Part shown: piece by piece, positions 8,812-16,991 of the stretch
Layout of the letters: every line of letters begins with the position of its first letter
How positions within the stretch are numbered: position 1 is the first letter of the stretch
NCBI RefSeq assembly: GCF_901827205.1
Contig: NZ_LR594675.1
Span: 4,340,001-4,404,000, forward strand
Length of the DNA: 64,000 bases
Source of the DNA: Variovorax sp. PBS-H4
GTDB taxonomy: Bacteria > Pseudomonadota > Gammaproteobacteria > Burkholderiales > Burkholderiaceae_C
Reading direction: 5' to 3'
Position numbers and translations under genes: made by a program
Notes under the pieces: generated by a model
Database searches by the model: none
Seen by the model: the letters and a program-made list of their open reading frames with translations, nothing else
What the model was told of the DNA's origin: nothing

Positions 8812-9687
8812 ATGAAACTCGTGACCTGGAACACCCAGTGGTGCCGCGGCCTCGACGGCGCGGTAAATACAAAACGCATCGTCGAAGGCGCACACGCGAT
8901 GGCCGACTTCGATGTCCTGTGCCTACAGGAAATCGCCTCGGGCTACGAGCGCATGCCCGGTGCCCCCGGCGACCAGCCGGCCGAGTTGGCGGCGCTGCTG
9001 CCCGGTTTTCGGATTTTCTTCGGCGCGGCCGTCGAGGAGTTCGACGGCGAGGGTCGCCGGCAGCGCTTCGGCAACCTGATTGCGACCCGGCTGCCCGTGT
9101 CGCTGGTCCGGCACCATCCGCTGCCCTGGCCGCCCGACCCCACTGTGAGCAGCATGCCCCGCATGTGCACGGCGGTGACCCTGGCCAGCCCCGAACTGGG
9201 CACGGTGCGGGTCATGACCACGCACCTCGAGTACTACTCGTCAGCCCAGCGCAAAGCCCAGGCGAATGCTTTGCGCGCCCTGCATATCGAGGCCTGCCAA
9301 CAGGCTGCAGCCCCGCCTGCCGCAGCCTTCGACGACTCGCCTTTCCAGCCCAAGCCGCACACGCAGCACGCCATCCTTTGCGGCGACTTCAACATGGAGG
9401 CCGGCGACCCGGCCCATGCGGAGATCCAGGCGCCGTTTACCGCCCCCGCCCTGCCGGCCGGCGGAGCGCCCGACAAGCGCCTGCAGGACGCGTGGCCGCT
9501 CGCCCATCCGGAGCGGCCGCACGATCCCACCTTCCGGCTGTTCGACGAGACCTACGGGAAGGTACCGGCCACTTTCGACTTCGTGTTCGTCAGCGACACC
9601 CTGGCGCCTCGGGTGCGGCGCGTGGAGGTCGACCTGCAGACTCGCGCTTCCGACCACCAGCCCGTGCTGATCGAACTCGGCGACTGA
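8812..9687 (+). CDS. Endonuclease/exonuclease/phosphatase family protein
   Basis: The product has 291 residues and a DNase I-like fold: N-terminal VTWNTQWCRG, metal ligand E in LCLQEIASG, the TTHLEYYSS motif, CGDFNMEAGD in the middle, and the terminal SDHQPVLIE motif. All expected catalytic acids and histidines of the EEP family are present, so it should be an active Mg2+-dependent phosphodiesterase or phosphatase. The substrate cannot be told; there is no signal peptide, so it acts in the cytoplasm. ATG 8812 is preferred over an upstream in-frame ATG at 8758 because homologous residues start there and a purine-rich site precedes it. It sits between phaA and phaB, on the other strand. Confidence 0.85.
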   Translation: MKLVTWNTQWCRGLDGAVNTKRIVEGAHAMADFDVLCLQEIASGYERMPGAPGDQPAELAALLPGFRIFFGAAVEEFDGEGRRQRFGNLIATRLPVSLVRHHPLPWPPDPTVSSMPRMCTAVTLASPELGTVRVMTTHLEYYSSAQRKAQANALRALHIEACQQAAAPPAAAFDDSPFQPKPHTQHAILCGDFNMEAGDPAHAEIQAPFTAPALPAGGAPDKRLQDAWPLAHPERPHDPTFRLFDETYGKVPATFDFVFVSDTLAPRVRRVEVDLQTRASDHQPVLIELGD

Positions 9688-9730
9688 GCGCCGGCCGGTG
9701 GCAGGAGCTTCGTTCGGGGCCGAGGGCGTC

Positions 9731-10909
9731 CTAGCGTTCGATGGTGAGCGCAACCCCCATGCCGCCGCCGATGCACAGCGAGGCGATGCCCTTCTTCGCA
9801 TTCTGGCGCTGCATCTCGTGCAGCAGCGTCACCAGGATGCGGCAGCCAGAGGCGCCGATCGGATGGCCGATGGCAATGGCACCACCGTTCACGTTGACCT
9901 TGTTGATGTCCCAGCCCATCTCGCGGTTGACCGCGCAGGCCTGCGCGGCAAAGGCCTCGTTGATCTCGAGCACGTCGAGGTCCTGCGGCTTCCAGCCGGC
10001 CCGCTGCAGCGCCTTCTGCGAGGCCGGCACCGGGCCCATGCCCATGAACGCCGGGTCGAGGCCGGTGCTGGCGTAGCTGGCGATACGGCCCAGCGGCTTC
10101 AGGCCCAGCGCGGCCGCCTTCTTGGCAGTCATCACCAGCACGGCCGCAGCCCCGTCGTTGAGGCCGGAGGCATTGCCCGCCGTCACCCCGCCGGCCTTGT
10201 CGAAGGCGGGACGCAGGCCAGCCAAGCCTTCGGCGCTGGTCTTGCGGTTGATGAATTCGTCCTGGTTGAAGACGACCGGGTCGCCTTTTCGCTGCGGGAT
10301 GTTGACGGCGACGATCTCGTCCTTGAACTTGCCGGCGTCCTGCGCGGCTGCGGCCTTGGTCTGGCTGGCGAGTGCGAGCTCGTCCTGCGCGGCGCGGCTG
10401 ATGTCGTACTTCTTGGCCACGTTTTCAGCCGTGATGCCCATGTGGTACTGGTTGTACACGTCCCACAGGCCGTCGACGATCATCGAGTCGACCAGCTTCC
10501 AGTCGCCCATGCGCTGGCCGTTGCGCGAGTTGGGCAGCACGTGCGGTGCGAGGCTCATGCTCTCCTGCCCGCCGGCCACCACGATCTCGCTGTCGCCGGT
10601 GGCCACGGCCTGCGCAGCCAGCATCACCGCCTTCAGCCCCGAGCCGCACACCGCGTTGATGGTGAGCGCCGGCGTTTCCTTGGTGATGCCGCTCTTCAGC
10701 AGCGCCTGGCGGGCCGGGTTCTGGCCGCTGCCTGCGGTGAGCACCTGGCCCATGATGACCTCGCCGATCTGGTCGGGGCCGATCTTGGCGCGTTCGAGCA
10801 CTTCCTTGATCACGATCGAGCCGAGCTCCGTGGCCGGGATGTTGGCCAGCGATCCGCCGAACTTGCCCACGGCCGTGCGTGCGGCCGAAACGATGACGAT
10901 GTCTTCCAT
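9731..10909 (-). CDS. phaA: Acetyl-CoA acetyltransferase PhaA (beta-ketothiolase)
   Basis: The product has 392 residues, the usual PhaA length. It shows nucleophile C88 in INAVCGSGLKAV, the GHPIGASGCRI motif with the catalytic His, and the terminal SLCIGGGMG motif with the second Cys. It condenses two acetyl-CoA to acetoacetyl-CoA, the first step of poly-3-hydroxybutyrate synthesis. ATG 10909 has GGAG upstream; the frame is open further 5' but that part lies in the intergenic region and phaC. It follows phaC by 62 bases in the same direction. Confidence 0.93.
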   Translation of the reverse strand: MEDIVIVSAARTAVGKFGGSLANIPATELGSIVIKEVLERAKIGPDQIGEVIMGQVLTAGSGQNPARQALLKSGITKETPALTINAVCGSGLKAVMLAAQAVATGDSEIVVAGGQESMSLAPHVLPNSRNGQRMGDWKLVDSMIVDGLWDVYNQYHMGITAENVAKKYDISRAAQDELALASQTKAAAAQDAGKFKDEIVAVNIPQRKGDPVVFNQDEFINRKTSAEGLAGLRPAFDKAGGVTAGNASGLNDGAAAVLVMTAKKAAALGLKPLGRIASYASTGLDPAFMGMGPVPASQKALQRAGWKPQDLDVLEINEAFAAQACAVNREMGWDINKVNVNGGAIAIGHPIGASGCRILVTLLHEMQRQNAKKGIASLCIGGGMGVALTIER

Positions 10910-10971
10910 GGTGTGTGCTCTCCGAGGCTGCGATTGAAAAAAGGAAAGTGGGAACGAACGAACAACGAAAG

Positions 10972-12705
10972 TCAGGCTCGCGCCTTGACGTAGCGGCCCG
11001 GCGCGGGCTCGATCGCCTTGTAGGCGCTGCCCTTGCCGTAGGCCCTGGGAGCAGGGATCTGCTTGCCCGAGTGGGTCTTGAGCCAGTTGGACCAGTCGGT
11101 CCACCAGCTGCCGGGATGCTCGCTCGCTCCGGCCAGCCATTCGGCCTGGGTCTTCGGCAGCTTGCCGTCGGCACGAATCCAGTGGCTGCGCTTCTTCTTG
11201 GCCGGCGGATTGATCACGCCGGCGATGTGGCCCGAGGCCCCCATGACGAAGCGCTTCTTGCCCTTGAGCAGCTGCGTCGACGCATACGCGCCGCCGATGG
11301 GAACGATGTGGTCTTCGCGCGAGCCGTAGATGTACACCGGGGCGTCGATGCGGCCGAGGTCGATCTGCTCGCCGGCCACCGTCAGCGCGCCCGGCTGGGC
11401 CAGCTTGTTCTCATGGTAGGTGTTGCGCAGGTACCAGCAGTACCAGGGCCCGGGCAGGTTGGTCGCGTCGCTGTTCCAGTAGAGCAGGTCGAAGGGCGGC
11501 GGGGTCTCGCCCTTCAGGTAGTTGCCCACCACGTAGTTCCAGACCAGGTCGTTGGGCCGCAGGAAGCTGAAGGTGGAGGCCAGCTCGCTGCCCGGCAGCA
11601 GCCCGCCCGACGCCATCTGCATTTCCCGGAAGCGCACGAAGGCCTCGTCGATGAAGATGTCGAGGATGCCGGTGTCGCTGAAGTCGAGCAGCGTGGTGAG
11701 CAGCGTCACGGACGACGCGGGCTGCTCGCCGCGCGCCGCCAGCACTGCCAGCGCGGTCGACAGGATGGTGCCGCCGACGCAGAAGCCCAGCGTGTCGATC
11801 TGCCCGCCCTTCTTGTCCTGGCCGCTGATCTCGCGCGTGACCTGGATCGCCTTGATGGCGGCGTTTTCGATGTAGTCGTCCCAGGTGACCTTGTCCATCG
11901 AGGCGTCGGGATTACGCCAGCTCACCACGAACACGCGATGGCCCTGCTCCACGGCGAAGCGGATCAACGAATTCTCGGGCTGCAGGTCGAGGATGTAGAA
12001 CTTGTTGATGCAGGGCGGAACCAGCAGCAAGGGCCGCTCGTAGACCTTGGCCGTCAGCGGCTTGTACTCGAGCAGTTGGAACAGCTCGTTCTCGAACACC
12101 ACGGCGCCCTCGGTGGTGCCCACGTTGCGGCCGACCTCGAAGGCGGTCTCGTCGGTCATGCTCAGGTGGCCCTGGCGCACGTCCTTCAGCAGGTTCTGGA
12201 TGCCCTTGGCGATGCTCTCGCCCTGGGTTTCGAGCGCCTTCTTCTGGGCCTCCGCGTTGAAGGCGAGGTAGTTGCTGGGCGCCGAGGCCGCGACCCACTG
12301 CTCGATCGCGAAGCGCAGGCGGGCGCGGGTCTTCGCGTCGGCCTCGACGGCTTCGGCCATGCCGAGCAGCGTGCGCGTGTTCAGCAGGTAGACCGCCGCC
12401 GTGAAAGCTGCCACCGGATTGCTGCCCCACGCCTCGGAGGCAAAGCGCCGGTCGCCGCGGGCGCGTGCCGCCATGTCCTGGCGCCACAGCTCGGTGGCTT
12501 CCTCGACGTACTGCTTCTGAAGCTCCTGGAGCCGGGTAGCGGAGAAGGTGAAGCGGGGCATGTCCCACGGCTCCATGGGTATCTGGGCCGGGGCCCCTTT
12601 GCCGAGTGACTGGAATGACTCGAGAGCTTTTTCCCAACCCTGCGCCAGCGCTTGCTGAAACGGAGCGAAAGTGGATTCGGCCGCGGCCTGTTGTTCTTGT
12701 CTCAT
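10972..12705 (-). CDS. phaC: Class I poly(3-hydroxyalkanoate) synthase PhaC
   Basis: The product has 577 residues, as expected for class I synthases. The lipase-like box GFCVGG puts the nucleophile at C309; D465 in SREDHIVP and H493 in GASGHIAGV complete the triad. The N-terminal ~200 residues form the family-specific cap region (PhaC_N). The enzyme polymerises (R)-3-hydroxyacyl-CoA onto granules. ATG 12705 is chosen because AGGA lies 7 bases upstream and earlier in-frame ATGs (12735, 12777) lack a ribosome site. It heads the phaC-phaA unit. No phasin or phaR gene is in the window. Confidence 0.93.
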   Translation of the reverse strand: MRQEQQAAAESTFAPFQQALAQGWEKALESFQSLGKGAPAQIPMEPWDMPRFTFSATRLQELQKQYVEEATELWRQDMAARARGDRRFASEAWGSNPVAAFTAAVYLLNTRTLLGMAEAVEADAKTRARLRFAIEQWVAASAPSNYLAFNAEAQKKALETQGESIAKGIQNLLKDVRQGHLSMTDETAFEVGRNVGTTEGAVVFENELFQLLEYKPLTAKVYERPLLLVPPCINKFYILDLQPENSLIRFAVEQGHRVFVVSWRNPDASMDKVTWDDYIENAAIKAIQVTREISGQDKKGGQIDTLGFCVGGTILSTALAVLAARGEQPASSVTLLTTLLDFSDTGILDIFIDEAFVRFREMQMASGGLLPGSELASTFSFLRPNDLVWNYVVGNYLKGETPPPFDLLYWNSDATNLPGPWYCWYLRNTYHENKLAQPGALTVAGEQIDLGRIDAPVYIYGSREDHIVPIGGAYASTQLLKGKKRFVMGASGHIAGVINPPAKKKRSHWIRADGKLPKTQAEWLAGASEHPGSWWTDWSNWLKTHSGKQIPAPRAYGKGSAYKAIEPAPGRYVKARA

Positions 12706-12809
12706 GTCGTGTCCTGGTTCCTCACCTTGTCGCATCGGCTTTTGAGTATGCTGCATCCGGCAGGGCCCGGAAAGCAAAAGCCCGTCATACCTTCCTGAAA
12801 ACCTCTCCC

Positions 12810-13106
12810 ATGCACCTTGTCGTCATTGCCTGGCTCTATGTCGCCCTGATGATGGCGGTCGCGGAGGCCACCAACACCAACGGCACGGTACTCGGTGCGG
12901 TCTTCACCTTTCTACTCTATGGCTTGGCACCGGTGGCACTGGTGGTTTACCTGATGGGCGCCCCGGCGCGGCGCAGCGCGCTTCGCGCAAGCGAGGCGGC
13001 CGAGCGCGAGGCCGCCATGCGAGCGGCCGCCACCCCCTCAGTCGCGCCAGATGCAGGCAGCGAACCGGCCGCTGACGCGGTCCCGCCGGTGCGAGAAGAA
13101 AAGTAA
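12810..13106 (+). CDS. Small inner-membrane hypothetical protein
   Basis: The product has 98 residues with two hydrophobic helices (about 2-17 and 28-50) and a long Ala/Glu-rich cytoplasmic or periplasmic tail. No family recognised. The start ATG 12810 directly begins the hydrophobic part. The gene runs divergently from phaC and its last 69 bases overlap the 3' end of pgeF on the opposite strand, an arrangement that constrains both C-termini. Confidence 0.65.
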   Translation: MHLVVIAWLYVALMMAVAEATNTNGTVLGAVFTFLLYGLAPVALVVYLMGAPARRSALRASEAAEREAAMRAAATPSVAPDAGSEPAADAVPPVREEK

Positions 13107-13793
13107 CGGGTTGTTCACCGTGCACCACGGCGAGCTGCCGTCGTTGCCGTAGAGCTGCGTGACGCCTGCCGCTCGCAGGCGCTGGCGCGCCAGGCCGGCA
13201 AGGTCCGCGAGCCATTTGCCCGCCGTGGCGGCCGGCTCGAAGCACTGCACGGCCTGCGGCGCACCCGCCGTGAAGGCGGTGCGGACTTCGTCGCCGACCT
13301 CGAAGGCCTCTGGCCCGATGCACGGGCCGAGCCACGCCATGAGTTCGTCCGGCCCGGCTTCGGCTGCGAAGGCGCCTACGGCCTCCTCCAGCACGCCTGC
13401 AGCCAGCCCGCGCCAGCCGGCATGCGCGGCCGCAACGCGGCGGCCCCGGCCATCCGTGAAGAGCACGGGCAGGCAGTCGGCCACCATGATGGTGCAGGCG
13501 ACGCCGGCGGCAGTGGCAGTGCTGGCATCGGCCGTGGCGCCGTCGGGCGTCTGGCCCTCGAGCACCAGCAGCCGGATCCCATGCACCTGCTGCAGGAACA
13601 CCGGGCGCGCACCGATGGCATCGCGCAGCCGCACGCGGTTGACCGCCACATCGGCCGGCGCATCGCCGACGTGGTCGCCGAGGTTGAGGCTCCGATAGGC
13701 GCCCGCGGACACCCCACCCTCGCGCGTCGTGCACAGCGCATGCACGCCGGGTGGCGCTGGCCAGTCGGGCACCAGCGCCTCGCCGGGACCCAT
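13038..13793 (-). CDS. pgeF: Peptidoglycan editing factor PgeF (multicopper polyphenol oxidase/laccase domain)
   Basis: The product has 251 residues with the YfiH/DUF152 signature: QQVHG (His), VADCLPVLF (Cys), AAHAGWRG (His) and GPCIGPEAFEVG. In E. coli this family removes misincorporated L-Ser-type muropeptides; it has also been given purine nucleoside phosphorylase activity in animal homologs. It is cytoplasmic. ATG 13793 lies two bases after the stop of the upstream GST-like gene (TGAGCATG), so the two are coupled. Its 3' end overlaps a convergent gene by 69 bases. Confidence 0.9.
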   Translation of the reverse strand: MGPGEALVPDWPAPPGVHALCTTREGGVSAGAYRSLNLGDHVGDAPADVAVNRVRLRDAIGARPVFLQQVHGIRLLVLEGQTPDGATADASTATAAGVACTIMVADCLPVLFTDGRGRRVAAAHAGWRGLAAGVLEEAVGAFAAEAGPDELMAWLGPCIGPEAFEVGDEVRTAFTAGAPQAVQCFEPAATAGKWLADLAGLARQRLRAAGVTQLYGNDGSSPWCTVNNPLLFFSHRRDRVSGRFAACIWRD

Positions 13794-13795
13794 GC

Positions 13796-14434
13796 TCAGG
13801 GCTCCGCGTCGGGACAGCGCGAGGGCTGGGCGCGCTGGAAGGCGTCGAGCTGCATGCAGGCCTCGAACGCCGCCATGGTGCGCGGCAGCCCGCTGAAATC
13901 GCAGTCGAAGCGCTGGCCGTTGAAGACCTGCGGCACCAGGCAGCAGTCGGCCAGTGTGGGCGTGTCGCCCCAGCAATAGAGGCTCGCCGGGCGCAGCGCA
14001 AGCTGGCGCTCGAAGGCCAGCATGCCCTCGCGCACCCAGTGGCGGTACCAGGCGTTCTTGGCGTCGTCGCCGATCTTGAGCTCACGCACCAGGTACTTGA
14101 GCACGCGCAGGTTGTTCAGCGGATGGATCTCGCAGGCGATCGATTGCGCCAGCGCCCGCACATGCGCCCGGCCGACCGGGTCGCGGGGCAACAGCGCGGG
14201 CTCGGGATGGATCTCGTCCAGGTATTCGATGATCGCCATGGACTGCGTGAGGCGCTCGCCATCGTCTTCGAGCAGCGGCACCAGCATGTCGGGCGAGATG
14301 GCCGAGAACGGCCCCGTCTTGTGCTCGCCGCGCGCGATGTGCACCGGAAGGTAGTCGTAGTCCAGGCCCTTGAGGTTGAGCGCGATGCGGACCCGGAACG
14401 AAGCAGAGGAACGGAAGTAGTTGTAGAGCTTCAT
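13796..14434 (-). CDS. maiA: Zeta-class GST: maleylacetoacetate or maleylpyruvate isomerase
   Basis: The product has about 212 residues. The N-terminus holds the zeta-class GST motif SSASFRVRIALNLKGL (residues ~9-24), which binds glutathione, and the all-alpha C-domain follows. These enzymes isomerise maleylacetoacetate (tyrosine route, MaiA) or maleylpyruvate (gentisate route, NagL). The divergent neighbour is a fumarylpyruvate-hydrolase-like enzyme, so the gentisate role is a fair alternative, but no gentisate dioxygenase is nearby. Two adjacent ATGs (14437 and 14434) are possible starts. It is translationally linked to pgeF. Confidence 0.85.
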   Translation of the reverse strand: MKLYNYFRSSASFRVRIALNLKGLDYDYLPVHIARGEHKTGPFSAISPDMLVPLLEDDGERLTQSMAIIEYLDEIHPEPALLPRDPVGRAHVRALAQSIACEIHPLNNLRVLKYLVRELKIGDDAKNAWYRHWVREGMLAFERQLALRPASLYCWGDTPTLADCCLVPQVFNGQRFDCDFSGLPRTMAAFEACMQLDAFQRAQPSRCPDAEP

Positions 14435-14541
14435 CATGGCCCCGAGCATAGCGCCGGCGCCTGGGCGTGGCCTACGGCCGCGCGACGGTTTTCGCCCTCT
14501 GGCAAACTGCCGCTTTCGCTTGAAAAAAGGACTTTTGCGCC

Positions 14542-15243
14542 ATGGCTTCCGAATACGTCTTCACTCCGCCGGCGACGGTGTCCCTGTCCGTGGTCGGCCA
14601 GGCTGCCCGATTCCCCGTGCACCGCGTCTACTGCGTAGGCCGCAACTACGAAGAGCACGCCAAGGAAATGGGGTTTACCGGCCGCGAGCCGCCCTTCTTC
14701 TTCATGAAGCCGGCCGATGCCGTGGTCCCCGTCGATGCGGACAAGGCGGGCACCATGGCCTATCCCACGCTGACCAAGAACCTGCACCACGAGATCGAGC
14801 TGGTGGCGGCCATCGGCACCGGCGGCAAGAACATCAAGGCGGCCGATGCCATGAAGCACATCTACGGCTACGCCGTGGGCCTGGACATGACGCGCCGCGA
14901 CCTGCAGGGCGAGATGAAGAAGCAGGGCCGCCCCTGGGACATCGGCAAGAGCTTCGAGCAGAGTGCGCCCACCGGACCGATCGTGCCGGCGGCCCAGGCC
15001 GGCGACATCGAGCACGCCGAGATCTCCCTGCAGGTCAATGGCCAGGACCGCCAGCGCAGCAACGTGAGCAAGCTGATCTGGAACATGGCCGAGACCATCG
15101 AACACCTCTCGGCCGCCTGGGAGCTGCAGCCCGGTGACCTGATCTTTACCGGCACCCCCGAAGGCGTGGCAGCGGTGGTGGCCGGCGACACCCTGGTCGG
15201 CCAGGTCGCCGGGCTGCCCACGCTCACCGTCAAGGTGGTCTGA
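14542..15243 (+). CDS. Fumarylacetoacetate hydrolase family protein (fumarylpyruvate hydrolase NagK-like)
   Basis: The product has 233 residues and is a single-domain FAH-fold hydrolase. It shows VGRNYEEHAKEMG with the catalytic His, the metal-binding HHEIELVAAIG, and TGTPEGV near the C-terminus. Single-domain members of this length cleave fumarylpyruvate to fumarate and pyruvate in gentisate degradation, or decarboxylate oxaloacetate. It is divergent from the zeta-GST gene with about 107 bases between starts, a natural shared control region. The pairing GST plus FAH hydrolase is typical of the gentisate or homogentisate lower pathway. Confidence 0.85.
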   Translation: MASEYVFTPPATVSLSVVGQAARFPVHRVYCVGRNYEEHAKEMGFTGREPPFFFMKPADAVVPVDADKAGTMAYPTLTKNLHHEIELVAAIGTGGKNIKAADAMKHIYGYAVGLDMTRRDLQGEMKKQGRPWDIGKSFEQSAPTGPIVPAAQAGDIEHAEISLQVNGQDRQRSNVSKLIWNMAETIEHLSAAWELQPGDLIFTGTPEGVAAVVAGDTLVGQVAGLPTLTVKVV

Positions 15244-15266
15244 AAAACGCCACCGGTCCCTACCCG

Positions 15267-15818
15267 ATGCTCCTGCGCGTCCCTATCAAGCACTGCAAGA
15301 ACTGCGGCACGGCGGTGGTCTACCGCATCCCCGACGACGGTGATACGCGCGAGCGCGCCATCTGTCCGGCCTGCCACACGGTGCACTACGAGAACCCGCT
15401 CAACGTGGTGGGCACCATCCCTGTCCTGGGCGATCGCGTGCTGCTCTGCAAGCGCAACATCGAGCCGCGCTGGGGCAAGTGGACGCTGCCGGCCGGCTTC
15501 ATGGAGCTCAACGAGACCACCGCCCAGGGCGCCGCGCGCGAGACCGACGAAGAGGCCGGCGCCGAGTACGAGATGGAAGACCTGTTCGCGGTGATCAGCG
15601 TGGTGCGGGTGGGCCAGGTGCATCTCTTCTACCGCGCGCGCCTTCTCAGCGACAAGTTCGACCCCGGGCACGAGACCATCGAGGCCCGCCTCTTCACAGA
15701 GGAAGAAATCCCGTGGGACGAGATCGCCTTTCGCACCGTGCGCGAAGCGCTGACCCATTTCTTCGAGGACCGCCGGCGCGGCAGCTTCGACCGCGTCCAT
15801 CAACTGGACATCGTATGA
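15267..15818 (+). CDS. Nudix hydrolase with N-terminal zinc ribbon
   Basis: The product has 183 residues. Four cysteines (C10, C13, C33, C36) form a zinc ribbon. The Nudix box runs from G77 to A99 with E83, R91, E92, E95, E96 and G98 all in place, so the enzyme should be active with Mg2+. Zinc-ribbon Nudix proteins of this type act on nucleotide diphosphate derivatives such as NADH or ADP-ribose; the exact substrate is not clear from the sequence. Its stop overlaps the creA start (ATGA), so the two genes form an operon, 23 bases behind the FAH gene. Confidence 0.88.
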   Translation: MLLRVPIKHCKNCGTAVVYRIPDDGDTRERAICPACHTVHYENPLNVVGTIPVLGDRVLLCKRNIEPRWGKWTLPAGFMELNETTAQGAARETDEEAGAEYEMEDLFAVISVVRVGQVHLFYRARLLSDKFDPGHETIEARLFTEEEIPWDEIAFRTVREALTHFFEDRRRGSFDRVHQLDIV

Positions 15819-16285
15819 CGCTTCTTCGCGCACCGCTGTGCTGCGTCCTGCTGCTGGCCGCACAGGCGCACGCCGAGCAGGTCGGCGAGGTCGACACCGC
15901 CTTCAAGCTGATCGGCCCCGATCACAAGATCGTGGTCGAGGCCTACGACGACCCCAAGGTCAACGGCGTGACCTGCTATGTCTCGCGCGCCAAGACCGGC
16001 GGCATCTCCGGCGCCATCGGCCTGGCCGAGGACAAGGCCGAAGCCTCGATCGCCTGCCGTCAGGTCGGGCCGGTGCGTGTCACCCAGCCGCTGCCGAAGC
16101 GCGAGGAGGTGTACAGCGAGCGGCTCTCGATCCTCTTCAAGCGCCTGCGCGTCGTGCGCATGGTCGATGGCCCGCGCAACACGCTGGTCTACCTGACGTA
16201 CTCGGATCGACTGGTGGAAGGCTCGCCGAAGAACAGCATCACCGCGGTGCCGATCGATCGCGCGACGCCGATCCCCCTGAAGTAG
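15815..16285 (+). CDS. creA: CreA family periplasmic protein
   Basis: The product has 156 residues with a signal peptide (residues 1-19, ending AHA). The mature part matches CreA: VGEVDTAFKLIGPDHKIVVEAYDDP, a CYVSRAKTGG segment and an IACRQVGP segment with conserved cysteines that can pair in the periplasm. CreA function is unknown despite wide conservation. Its ATG overlaps the Nudix stop, so it is translated with that gene. Confidence 0.9.
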   Translation: MTLLRAPLCCVLLLAAQAHAEQVGEVDTAFKLIGPDHKIVVEAYDDPKVNGVTCYVSRAKTGGISGAIGLAEDKAEASIACRQVGPVRVTQPLPKREEVYSERLSILFKRLRVVRMVDGPRNTLVYLTYSDRLVEGSPKNSITAVPIDRATPIPLK

Positions 16286-16426
16286 CCGGCCGCCGTCGGG
16301 TGCATCGCCGCAGCCGGCCCGCGCCGCCGTGCTGGCGCGCCATCCTTCGCTGCGGGCCCCTAAAAAACGCCTCGGTCCTACGCCCCGACGGGAACCAGCG
16401 CGTCAGAATGCGTTCGAAAAAAAGCC

Positions 16427-16945
16427 ATGTCCTTCAACACCCATGTTCTCCGCGCCGGCCTCATGGCCGCGGCGGTCGCCGGCCTGGTCGCCTGCAGTAC
16501 CACGCCCCTGCCGCCCCAGCGCCCGCTTCCCTCACCTCCCGTCGCCACCGTCAAGCCGCCGCCACCGCCGGTACAGCCCGCGTTCCTCCGGCCTGCCGCC
16601 GGTGGCACGCTGTCGCGCTTCGACGGCAAGGCCAACAAGGGCATGGACATCGCGGGCAGCGCCGGCGACCCGATCCTCGCCACGGCTGACGGCCGCGTCG
16701 TCTATGTCGGCGGCGAGCTGCGCGGCTACGGCAACATGGTGATCGTGAAGCACAACGACACCTTTCTGAGCGCCTATGCGCACGCGCAGCAGATCCTGGT
16801 GAAGGAGAAAGACGTCGTGCGCCAGGGCCAGAAGATCGCCGAGATGGGCAGCAGCGGCGCCGACCGCGTCAAGCTGCACTTCGAGCTGCGCAGGCAGGGC
16901 GTCGCGGTCGACCCCGAGCCGTACCTCAACGGCCAGCTGCGCTGA
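16427..16945 (+). CDS. NlpD-like lipoprotein with LytM (M23) domain, no LysM
   Basis: The product has 172 residues. The lipobox LVAC gives lipidated C23, followed by a proline-rich linker (to about residue 50) and a LytM domain at about 60-170. The metal-site histidines of active M23 enzymes are lost: the first site reads NKGMDIAG, and the HxH motif reads KLHFELR. This degenerate pattern is that of E. coli NlpD, which activates the amidase AmiC at division rather than cutting peptidoglycan. The LysM domain normal for NlpD is absent, so it is a shortened form. It should sit in the outer or inner membrane facing the periplasm. Confidence 0.85.
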   Translation: MSFNTHVLRAGLMAAAVAGLVACSTTPLPPQRPLPSPPVATVKPPPPPVQPAFLRPAAGGTLSRFDGKANKGMDIAGSAGDPILATADGRVVYVGGELRGYGNMVIVKHNDTFLSAYAHAQQILVKEKDVVRQGQKIAEMGSSGADRVKLHFELRRQGVAVDPEPYLNGQLR

Positions 16946-16991
16946 GCACGGCCCCCTCAACGGCCACACGCTGCAGCAGCAACGACCGCAG

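Noticed and set aside
10122..10937. Plus-strand open frame of 271 codons opposite phaA
   Set aside because: Shadow of phaA: Ser/Ala/Pro-rich with no ribosome site or motif.
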